This document shows, piece by piece, positions 7,014 through 12,372 of a DNA stretch of 20,358 nt. The stretch covers positions 1 through 20,358 of the forward strand of contig JAEVZE010000262.1 of the NCBI GenBank assembly GCA_023392395.1, in the 5' to 3' direction. Within the stretch, counting starts at the first letter, position 1, and each line of letters starts with the position of its first letter. The translations under genes were made by a program, and so were the position numbers. The notes under the pieces are model-generated. The model was not told the origin of the DNA. It was given only the letters and a program-made list of their open reading frames with translations, and did no database searches. Source of the stretch: Bacillota bacterium (GTDB taxonomy: Bacteria > Bacillota > Clostridia > Christensenellales > Aristaeellaceae).

Positions 7014-7178
7014 CGCCGAAAAGGGCCACCCTTTTCGGCGGATCAAGGCTGCCGGAGGGCGACCTGCGCGGCCGCAGGCTGCTTCCGATTTACGCGCAGG
7101 CCCGCCCGTGAACATCAGTTCACAGGGCCTGCGCCGTTTCCTTTGCGGATGAAAGATGCCCCGGCAGATTTCATCCGC
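7014..7178 (-). other. Structured intergenic repeat, family 1, copy A
   Basis: Read on the minus strand the order is: hairpin 1 (7169-7178 with 7145-7154, ten perfect pairs, inner TCTGC/GCATC); hairpin 2 (7125-7134 with 7094-7103, ten perfect pairs, then 7118-7123 with 7108-7113) carrying the GGCCCTGT box; hairpin 3 (TCCG/CGGA enclosing CCTGCG/CGCAGG) followed by the CGCCCTCCG box; hairpin 4 (7029-7040 with 7014-7025, twelve perfect pairs, 5' arm containing CCGAA). The same order and boxes recur in copies B and C with different paired arms. It lies just downstream of the rpmE terminator, so it is not obviously part of the rpmE message. Confidence 0.72.
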
Positions 7179-7185
7179 TCAATAG

Positions 7186-7217
7186 AAAAACAGATCAGGC
7201 GCACCTGATCTGTTTTT
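7186..7217 (-). terminator. Intrinsic terminator of rpmE
   Basis: CAGATCAGG (7191-7199) pairs with CCTGATCTG (7204-7212) over a CGCA/TGCG loop. A residues at 7186-7190 give a T-run on the minus strand, and T residues at 7213-7218 give one on the plus strand, so it can act in both directions. It begins five bases after the rpmE stop. Confidence 0.88.
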
Positions 7218-7222
7218 TCCGG

Positions 7223-7420
7223 TTACATACCGTAGCGCTTCTTGAAGCGGTCCACGCGTCCACCGGCGTCAATCAGCTTCTGCTTGCCGGTGAAGAACGG
7301 ATGGCACTTCGAACAAATGTCGACGCGCAATTCCTTTTTCACCGAACCGGTTTCAAAGGTCTCGCCGCACACGCAGCGGACGATCGACTTGGTGTAGTTG
7401 GGATGGATCTTTTCCTTCAT
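7223..7420 (-). CDS. rpmE: 50S ribosomal protein L31, zinc-binding form
   Basis: L31 is a small protein at the 50S/30S bridge. The protein has 65 residues and begins MKEKIHPNY, the standard start. Four cysteines (16, 18, 36 and 39; RCVCG and DICSKCHPF) form the zinc site of the C+ paralogue, which cells keep when zinc is sufficient. The ending HPFFTGKQKLIDAGGRVDRFKKRYG is canonical. ATG 7420 has GAGGTG six bases upstream; the longer open frame is not supported. It is a single-gene unit with its own extended -10 promoter (7480-7508) and its own terminator (7186-7217), and it is flanked on both sides by family 1 repeats. Confidence 0.96.
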   Translation of the reverse strand: MKEKIHPNYTKSIVRCVCGETFETGSVKKELRVDICSKCHPFFTGKQKLIDAGGRVDRFKKRYGM

Positions 7421-7479
7421 GGTTTTCACCTCGCGATGCATGCCCGGCAGGCGGGACAAATCTGCACATTGCAAACGTT

Positions 7480-7508
7480 ATTATAGCACATGTCCGTCTC
7501 CCGCACAA
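7480..7508 (-). promoter_or_regulatory. Extended -10 promoter of rpmE
   Basis: On the minus strand TTGTGC (7503-7508) is followed after 17 bases by TGCTATAAT, with a perfect -10 at 7480-7485 and the TGn extension. Transcription would start about 55 bases before the rpmE ATG. Confidence 0.82.
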
Positions 7509-7550
7509 GAGTATTTTCAAGATTTTACGATTTCTGACGCTCGCGCGCGT

Positions 7551-7705
7551 CCGACTCCCGCTCTCGGGGTTCGGGGCCGTCGGAGGGCGACCTGTGAGGC
7601 AGCAGGTTACAGTCCGATTTACGTGCGGACCCGCCCGCGAGCCCTGGCTCACAGGGCCCGAGCTGTTCCTTCGCAATGAAAAGATGCAAAGCAGATTCTC
7701 ATTGC
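7551..7705 (-). other. Structured intergenic repeat, family 1, copy B
   Basis: It starts six bases after the rho stop codon and is co-directional with rho. On the minus strand: hairpin 1 (GCAATGA 7699-7705 with TCATTGC 7673-7679, inner ATCTGC/GCATC as in copy A); hairpin 2 (7623-7663) with GGCCCTGT and an inner GTGAGC/GCTCGC stem; hairpin 3 (TCGGA 7613-7617 with TCCGA 7580-7584, inner CCTG/CAGG) with CGCCCTCCG; hairpin 4 (7551-7574, 5' arm beginning CCGA). The arms of hairpin 1 differ completely from copy A yet still pair. No T-run follows, so it is not a plain intrinsic terminator for rho. Confidence 0.72.
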
Positions 7706-7710
7706 ACGCG

Positions 7711-10074
7711 TCATCGTCCGCTGTGCGTATACCCGTCCTTCTCGTACACCGACATCCAGCCCTTGAGCCGCTGGAAGAACTCGCGGTTGCTGCTGGTCTT
7801 GTCCAGCATGCCGATGAGGTTTTCCGCCGTCTCCTGGTTGTTGTTGTTGGACAGGAGCTTGCGGATGGTATACGCGCCGTCCAACTCCTCCTTGTCCATG
7901 AGCAGTTCCTCGCGACGGGTGCCGGACTTGTTCAGGTCGATGGCCGGGAAGATGCGCTTTTCGGACAACGCGCGGTCCAGATGGATTTCCATGTTGCCGG
8001 TGCCCTTGAACTCCTCGAAGATGATGTCGTCCATTCGGCTGCCGGTTTCGACGAGGGCGGTGGCGATGATGGTCAGCGAGCCGCCGTTTTCGATGTTGCG
8101 CGCCGCGCCGAAGAACCGCTTGGGCTTGTGCAGCGCGCCCGGATCCAAGCCGCCGGAGAGTGTCCGGCCCGTCGGCGGGATGACCAGGTTGTAGGCCCTG
8201 GCGAGGCGCGTGATGGAATCAAGCAGGATCACCACGTCCCGACCGCTCTCCACCAGCCGCTGCGCGCGCTCCAGCGCCATCTCGGCCACGCGGGTGTGGT
8301 TCTCCGGCACCTCGTCAAAGGTGGAGTAGACCACTTCGCCCTTGATGGAACGCTGCATGTCGGTGACTTCCTCGGGCCGCTCATCGATCAGGAGCACCAT
8401 CAGGTGCACGTCCGGGTAACCCTTGGTGATGGAGTTGGCGATCTTCTTCAAGAGGATCGTCTTGCCCGCCTTGGGCTGGGATACGATCAGCCCGCGCTGG
8501 CCCTTGCCGATGGGCGCGACGATGTCGATGGCGCGAAGCGCCAAATCGTTCTTCTCGCCCTCCCGCTCCAGGCGCAGCCGCTCCTCCGGGTAGATGGGCA
8601 CCAGCTGGTCGAACGGGCGGCGGCTGGCCGCCTGCTCGGGCGGCAGGCCGTTGATGGAGTTGATGTAGATCAGCCCGCCGTAGCGGTCGCCCTCTCGGGT
8701 GGGCCGGGTCTTGCCCTGCACAAAGTCGCCGGTGCGCAGGTTGAAGCGGCGGATCTGCGCGATGGATACGTACACGTCGTTGGGGCCGGGCAGGCAGTTC
8801 TCGGCGCGCAGGAAGCCGTAGCCCTCCGGATGGATTTCCAATACGCCCTCGCCGTCGCGGCACTCTCCGCTGGCGATCAGTTCGGGTACGGCCGGGTTGG
8901 TGGTGCCCAGCTCCGGGGTGTAGGCGTTCTCGCGGCGCGGGCGCGGCTGCTGGGGCGCTTCCGGCTTCGCGGCGTCGACAGCCGGGCGCGGAGCCTCCCG
9001 AGGCGCGTCATAGCGGCGGGTGTTGTCAAACCGGTTCGGCTGTGGATAGCGCGCGGGCTGGGCCATGTCGTAGCCCCTGCCCCGGCCTGGGGCGGCGTAG
9101 GGCTGGCGCATCTGCGGCGCCTGATTGCGGGGCGTCAGCGGCATCCGGGTCGCAACGCGGGGCGGCTGCCCGACCGCGTGCATGCGGTGCTCGATGAAGT
9201 GATGGGGCTGCTGTTCGCCGGCCTGGGGTGCCTCCGTTGGGGCTGCCTGCGCCTCGCCGCCGGTTTTCACATCCTCCCCGGACGCTTCCGCCGGCGTTTC
9301 TGGCTGGACGGCTTCTTGGGACACCTCCGCCGGAGTTTCCGGTTGAACAGGTTCCAAGGGCGCGGCCTCGGCCGCTGGCGCTTCGATTGCGGTCTGCTCC
9401 GGCTGCGCTTCAACTTGCGCTTCGGTCCTGGGCTTTCTTCCTAGCGCTTTCTCCGCTTTGGGCGGCCTGCCAGGCCTCCTGGGGCGCGGCGGTTCGAGCT
9501 CAACTGTAGGCGCAACCTCCGCAAGGGTCTGCCGCACGGGCATTTCCTGCACAGGCGCATCCTGTACAGGCACTGCTGCCACAGGCGCTTCCTGCACAGG
9601 CGCTGCTACCACGGGCACCTGCACGGGCGCTACTGCCACAGGCGCTTCCTGCACAGGCGACGTCTGCGCGCGAACCTGCCGCCGGGTTCCCACGGAACGG
9701 TTTCCGCGCGTCTCGCGCGGCGTATCCTCCCGCGCCGGTACTGCCGGGGCGGGCGCTTCCTGCGTCGCCGGGGCCGGCTCGGGCGCATCCCAGGTTTTTA
9801 TGGCGCTCACAATTTCAGGCGTCTCCCGGAGAACGGGCGGCTCCTGCGCGGGCGCTTCCGTCGGAGCGGTTTCCTGCGCTCCTGCTTGAGCGCGCCGCGC
9901 GAGCGGCTTCAAAGCCCGCGCCTTTTCGGATACCGGCGGCTGCGCCTTTTCGGCCTCCAGCACCAGATCCACAAGGCGCGCCTTGTTCAGGCCCGCCGGG
10001 ATCTTGATCCCGTAGGTCTTGGCCAGCGCACGGAGCTCCTGCACGGTTTTCAAGTGCAATGTACGGTAATCCAA
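7711..10074 (-). CDS. rho: Transcription termination factor Rho with long N-terminal linker
   Basis: Rho is the hexameric RNA helicase that ends transcription at unstructured C-rich RNA. The protein has 787 residues, against about 420 in Enterobacteria; the excess is a low-complexity insert. The N-terminal SAP-like domain (about 8-42) contains TVQELRALAKTYGIKIPAGL. A Pro/Ala/Glu/Gln-rich linker runs to about residue 385 and includes PVQEAP-type repeats. The cold-shock RNA-binding domain (about 398-470) has GVLEIHPEGYGFLR. The ATPase has the P-loop PKAGKT (534-539), LIDERPEEVTDM, LLDSITRLARAYN and the Q/R-loop SGGLDPGAL region. The start is TTG (10072-10074) with AGGAG nine bases upstream. Long disordered inserts of this kind occur in other Bacteroidota, Actinobacteria and some Clostridia and can drive condensates or alter RNA binding; that is not shown here. 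Confidence 0.95.
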   Translation of the reverse strand: MDYRTLHLKTVQELRALAKTYGIKIPAGLNKARLVDLVLEAEKAQPPVSEKARALKPLARRAQAGAQETAPTEAPAQEPPVLRETPEIVSAIKTWDAPEPAPATQEAPAPAVPAREDTPRETRGNRSVGTRRQVRAQTSPVQEAPVAVAPVQVPVVAAPVQEAPVAAVPVQDAPVQEMPVRQTLAEVAPTVELEPPRPRRPGRPPKAEKALGRKPRTEAQVEAQPEQTAIEAPAAEAAPLEPVQPETPAEVSQEAVQPETPAEASGEDVKTGGEAQAAPTEAPQAGEQQPHHFIEHRMHAVGQPPRVATRMPLTPRNQAPQMRQPYAAPGRGRGYDMAQPARYPQPNRFDNTRRYDAPREAPRPAVDAAKPEAPQQPRPRRENAYTPELGTTNPAVPELIASGECRDGEGVLEIHPEGYGFLRAENCLPGPNDVYVSIAQIRRFNLRTGDFVQGKTRPTREGDRYGGLIYINSINGLPPEQAASRRPFDQLVPIYPEERLRLEREGEKNDLALRAIDIVAPIGKGQRGLIVSQPKAGKTILLKKIANSITKGYPDVHLMVLLIDERPEEVTDMQRSIKGEVVYSTFDEVPENHTRVAEMALERAQRLVESGRDVVILLDSITRLARAYNLVIPPTGRTLSGGLDPGALHKPKRFFGAARNIENGGSLTIIATALVETGSRMDDIIFEEFKGTGNMEIHLDRALSEKRIFPAIDLNKSGTRREELLMDKEELDGAYTIRKLLSNNNNQETAENLIGMLDKTSSNREFFQRLKGWMSVYEKDGYTHSGR
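9540..9662 (-). repeat. Imperfect tandem repeats in the rho linker
   Basis: Units of about 15-30 bases around CTTCCTGCACAGGCG recur here, encoding repeats of the type A-P-V-Q-E-A-P-V. They lie wholly inside the disordered Rho linker, and unit number is likely to vary between strains by slippage or recombination. Confidence 0.7.
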
Positions 10075-10140
10075 GGTGGGTTGCTCCTCTCCCAGATCGG
10101 AATCTGTTTGAATAAAAAAGATCGGTCAAAGCGCCCGGTC

Positions 10141-10161
10141 AGACGGGGCGCAGAATATGCA
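10141..10161 (-). other. Hairpin between the methyltransferase gene and rho
   Basis: In the 114-base gap a GCGCCC/GGGCGC-type hairpin (about 10132-10152) and a T-rich run on the minus strand (10115-10120) are seen. A TTGACC lies just after the hairpin, but no convincing -10 follows at 16-18 bases, so I do not assign a promoter. It may be the terminator of the upstream gene or part of a rho leader. Confidence 0.3.
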
Positions 10162-10188
10162 TCGGAAGTATATGCGTTTCACGCGGAT

Positions 10189-11196
10189 TTATGCGCGGCG
10201 CACGGCCAGCGCGAAGTCGCGCAGCACGGCCTGCTCCACCCAATGCGAAAGGTTGCGGTAGGATTCGTCGTCGCAGGGCGCAAAGCCCGCGCCCTCCAAT
10301 CGCTCGATCACCCGTTGACGCTTCAGCGTGTGCTCGTTGAACGACAGCGCGATCGCCCCGCCCACCTTGAGCACCCGGTGCATCGGAGGAAGCGCGCGCT
10401 GAAGAAGCGCGTCCAGCGTCCTGTCGCCGCCCGGCCCGTGCTGCACGCCGTAAGGCAAGTCGCAGACGATCAGGTGGAAGGAACCGCTCTTGTAGGCCCC
10501 AGCGGCATTCTCGAGGTCGGAAGCGATGAAGGAAACCGTGAGTGGCTCGCTGCCCAGCTTTTCGCCAGGCTTGGCCAGCGCGATCTGGCGGCGCTTGACG
10601 CTGCCCTTCCCCACGGTCATGGCGAAATCCTTGGCTTCGTGCTTGAAGCGGCCAAATTCCAAATAGCGCTTGAGAAAGGCGTAGCCTTGCTCCACGTCGG
10701 AGGCGTCCACATCACAGCCCACCGCGTTCCAGCCCCGGTTGAGCGCCTCAAACAGCGAGGTGCCGCGGCCGCACATCGGATCAAACAGCGTGAGCCTGGT
10801 GAACATCTCGCCCGAAAAGTCGCTCTCCAGTGCGGCCAGGCTGATCAAGCTGCGGGTAAACAGCTCGCTGGTTTTCCCCTTGTACTTGAGCATGGAAGAG
10901 AGGTCTCCGCCCACTTCCGGCGGCCTGAACGAGACCAGCGGCATCATAGAGCCATCCGGCCGAACCTCAAACAAAAGCCGCATGTGGGAATGGCTGGACA
11001 GATACGCCAATGCGCGGGATGTAAGCGGCTCCGATTCAAAACACAGAAAATCCAGCCCGCCGAATTTGGCTTGGGTGACGGGAGCGTCGATTCCAGCGCG
11101 CTCAACGAGCCGGGACAGCTCCTTCATCAACACCGGCCGGATAGACGCATCGTAACGGCTGTTGAGATACGGCCAGGGAAGCAGTGCGTATTTCAT
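10189..11196 (-). CDS. Putative RNA/DNA methyltransferase with DLPY motif (TRM11/UPF0020-like)
   Basis: This 335-residue class I SAM-dependent methyltransferase resembles the tRNA guanosine N2-methylase group (TRM11/Trm-G10, UPF0020). The SAM loop is FDPMCGRGTSLFEA (about 138-151), an acidic residue follows in VGCDVDASD, and the catalytic motif IV reads VCDLPYGVQHG, the D-L-P-Y form used to methylate an exocyclic amine of a base. FRPPEVGGDL before the SAM loop is also family-like. The N-terminal ~110 residues show no recognisable THUMP domain. The substrate cannot be named from sequence; tRNA or rRNA is likely given its translation-rich neighbourhood. The start ATG has CGGGAG five bases upstream. 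It follows a 250-base structured gap after rpsU and has no obvious promoter of its own. Confidence 0.72.
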   Translation of the reverse strand: MKYALLPWPYLNSRYDASIRPVLMKELSRLVERAGIDAPVTQAKFGGLDFLCFESEPLTSRALAYLSSHSHMRLLFEVRPDGSMMPLVSFRPPEVGGDLSSMLKYKGKTSELFTRSLISLAALESDFSGEMFTRLTLFDPMCGRGTSLFEALNRGWNAVGCDVDASDVEQGYAFLKRYLEFGRFKHEAKDFAMTVGKGSVKRRQIALAKPGEKLGSEPLTVSFIASDLENAAGAYKSGSFHLIVCDLPYGVQHGPGGDRTLDALLQRALPPMHRVLKVGGAIALSFNEHTLKRQRVIERLEGAGFAPCDDESYRNLSHWVEQAVLRDFALAVRRA

Positions 11197-11232
11197 TGTA
11201 TCTCCCGATGAGGGAATTCATGATGCGTGACC

Positions 11233-11384
11233 ATACCAATGGAAAACTTTCATGCATCCAGGGCGACGAGGAATTGCAGATTGCAGGGCCAGAACAGGAG
11301 CGAGGAGCAGCAGCGCTATGTTAGCGGACACCGACCTGCGCGAAATGAACCGCTGCGATGGCCCATGAAAGTTGGAATTGGTAT
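11233..11384. other. Rod-like structured element between rpsU and the methyltransferase gene
   Basis: The ends pair over a long distance: ATACCAAT (11233-11240) with ATTGGTAT (11377-11384), then AACTTTCATG (11245-11254) with CATGAAAGTT (11364-11373), then CATC with GATG (11255-11258/11357-11360). Inside, GCAGG (11283-11287) pairs with CCTGC (11335-11339), and an apical CGCTA/TAGCG hairpin lies at 11314-11326. The result is a 152-base rod with a large internal loop. It is gene-free. The strand cannot be decided because the fold works on both. A 6S-like regulatory RNA would have this general shape, but no 6S-specific sequence or clear promoter supports that name. Confidence 0.55.
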
Positions 11385-11400
11385 CAAAGAAGGAATGAAT

Positions 11401-11431
11401 CGGGCTCCCAAACGTGGCGTTTGGGAGCCCG
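11401..11431 (-). terminator. Strong hairpin 3' of rpsU (probable terminator or attenuator)
   Basis: A perfect 14-bp stem (11401-11414 with 11418-11431, core GGGCTCCCAAACG) with a three-base loop lies 17 bases after the rpsU stop. On the minus strand the following bases are ATTCATTCCTTC, without a clean T-run, so termination may be partial or the hairpin may only protect the 3' end. Confidence 0.6.
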
Positions 11432-11447
11432 CAAGGCGCGACTGCGC

Positions 11448-11621
11448 TTAATATTTGCGTTTGCGGGCGGCTTCCGCTTTCTTCTTGCGCTTGACGCTGG
11501 GCTTTTCGTAGTGCTCTCTTTTCCTAGCTTCGGCCAGAATCCCGGAGCGGGCGGTCATGCGCTTGAAGCGGCGCAGTGCGCTCTCCAGAGTCTCGTTATC
11601 CCGAATGCGTACCTCTGACAT
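11448..11621 (-). CDS. rpsU: 30S ribosomal protein S21
   Basis: This 57-residue basic protein was read directly from the minus strand. It begins MSEVRIRDNETLESALRRFK, continues with RMTARSGILAEARKREHYEK and ends in a Lys/Arg-rich tail (KRKKKAEAARKRKY). This is the complete S21 pattern; S21 helps the 30S subunit engage mRNA near the anti-Shine-Dalgarno region. The start ATG (11619-11621) has AGGGGAGGG about nine bases upstream. The gene has its own strong promoter at 11690-11719, a leader with a perfect 14-bp palindrome, and a strong 3' hairpin. HIT and S21 genes are commonly adjacent in Bacillota. Confidence 0.95.
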   Translation of the reverse strand: MSEVRIRDNETLESALRRFKRMTARSGILAEARKREHYEKPSVKRKKKAEAARKRKY

Positions 11622-11645
11622 CGTGTTTTCCCTCCCCTCATGGAT

Positions 11646-11659
11646 GCTGACATGTCAGC
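11646..11659. repeat. Perfect 14-bp palindrome in the rpsU leader
   Basis: GCTGACATGTCAGC lies between the rpsU -10 box and its ribosome site, about 25 bases upstream of the start codon. It could be a protein-binding operator or a short leader hairpin; nothing in the sequence tells which. Confidence 0.75.
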
Positions 11660-11689
11660 CAATGTAGCATGGGGTTCGCCACACAACCT

Positions 11690-11719
11690 ATTATACCGCA
11701 TGGCGCTTGTAGCCGTCAA
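11690..11719 (-). promoter_or_regulatory. Promoter of rpsU
   Basis: On the minus strand TTGACG (11714-11719) is separated by 18 bases from a perfect TATAAT (11690-11695). The start of transcription would be about 60 bases before the rpsU ATG. The -35 box begins three bases after the T-run of the upstream HIT terminator. Confidence 0.88.
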
Positions 11720-11721
11720 CC

Positions 11722-11756
11722 GAAAAACCGTAATTTTCACAATCGAGGAAATTACG
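11722..11756 (-). terminator. Intrinsic terminator of the HIT gene
   Basis: CGTAATTT (rc of 11749-11756) pairs with AAATTACG (rc of 11729-11736), followed on the minus strand by GG and five T residues (11723-11727). The stem includes the TAA stop codon of the HIT gene (11752-11754). Confidence 0.78.
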
Positions 11757-12087
11757 CCATCTTCCCGCCCAATTGTGCGCCGCCCAGCAGGTGCAGGTGG
11801 AGGTGTTTTACCGACTGCGCCCCGTGCTCCCCGCAGTTGGTGACCAGCCGGAAGCCGGTCTCCGCGATTCCCTCGGATTTGGCGATCCGCTTGGCCGCCT
11901 CCAGAAGGTAGATGGCGGTCTCCCCATCCAGCGCCAGTACGTCCGGCATGTGGTTCTTCGGGACGATCAGGATGTGCACCGGCGCCTGCGGCTGGATGTC
12001 GCGGAACGCGTACACGTGCTCGTCCTCATACACCTTGTTGGACGGAATTTCTCCGGAAAGGATGCGGCAAAAAAGACAGTTATCCAT
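11752..12087 (-). CDS. HIT-family (histidine triad) nucleotide-binding protein, Hint type
   Basis: The protein has 111 residues, standard for Hint-type nucleoside phosphoramidase/AMP-lysine hydrolases. The histidine triad is VKHLHLHLLGG at the C-terminus (H-x-H-x-H). The N-terminal NCLFCRI with two cysteines and the NHMP/H residues fits the zinc-containing subgroup. QPQAPVHILIVPKNH is the conserved central strand region. ATG 12087 is used because AAGGGG lies seven bases upstream; the open frame starts earlier with TTG at 12105, before the ribosome site. It is cytosolic. It stands alone between a 285-base structured gap and rpsU, with its own terminator. The physiological substrate of bacterial Hint proteins is not settled. 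Confidence 0.92.
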   Translation of the reverse strand: MDNCLFCRILSGEIPSNKVYEDEHVYAFRDIQPQAPVHILIVPKNHMPDVLALDGETAIYLLEAAKRIAKSEGIAETGFRLVTNCGEHGAQSVKHLHLHLLGGAQLGGKMA

Positions 12088-12139
12088 TACTATACCCCTT
12101 TTCAACCCATTATTTCCAATTTATTCATAATTTAACCCA

Positions 12140-12321
12140 GGCAATCGTTTCCACATGCGGGATTGCCGAAATCTCTGCGGAAATTTCCGGGCGCATTCCG
12201 GATGAGCGGAATCAAATTCCCGCCGGGCGGGCTGGCTCGCCCTTTTGAGAAATTCATTCGTACCGGCAGGACCGGTGCAAATGGTTGCACTTTGAGAGCT
12301 TTGGCCTTCCAACCCTCTCAA
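12140..12321. other. Structured gap between mtaB and HIT; possible divergent family 2 copy (R3)
   Basis: The 285-base gene-free gap holds several hairpins: GGCAATC (12140-12146) with GATTGCC (12161-12167), which competes with GGATTGC (12160-12166) pairing imperfectly with GCATTCC (12193-12199); ACCGG/CCGGT (12262-12266/12272-12276); and TTGAGAG (12292-12298) with CTCTCAA (12315-12321), inner TTGG/CCAA. On the plus strand a GAAAT...ATTTC stem followed by CGGGCG resembles the GGGC internal loop of family 2. The likeness is partial, so membership is tentative. No clear promoter for HIT is found. Confidence 0.35.
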
Positions 12322-12372
12322 TGGCTTTGATTTCTTACCTGTGCCGCGTGCGCCACGAAATTAACGGGTACA

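Noticed and set aside
7053..7100. SRP RNA-like string (GGAAGCAGCC) on the minus strand in copy A
   Set aside because: The string is not kept in copies B or C, and the GGAAG/GCAGCC context of the SRP apical loop with its flanking stem is missing.
5501..7111. A 536-codon plus-strand open frame over prmC, yqhQ and the rpmE 3' region
   Set aside because: It covers two recognisable minus-strand genes and then intergenic hairpins, with His/Arg/Gln-rich composition typical of an antisense shadow.
9540..9662. CRISPR-like array of short repeats
   Set aside because: Repeats are direct, imperfect, without unique spacers, and stay in frame within the Rho linker; they are protein-coding repeats.
7594..9889. 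Long plus-strand open frames opposite rho (about 616 and 143 codons)
   Set aside because: They are mirror frames of the GC-rich rho gene, lack ribosome sites and give Arg/Leu/His- or Ser/Thr/Gly/Ala-rich low-complexity proteins; rho on the other strand is unmistakable.
10075..10188. A rho promoter with TTGACC as -35
   Set aside because: At 16-18 bases downstream there is no acceptable -10 box (CAGATT at best).
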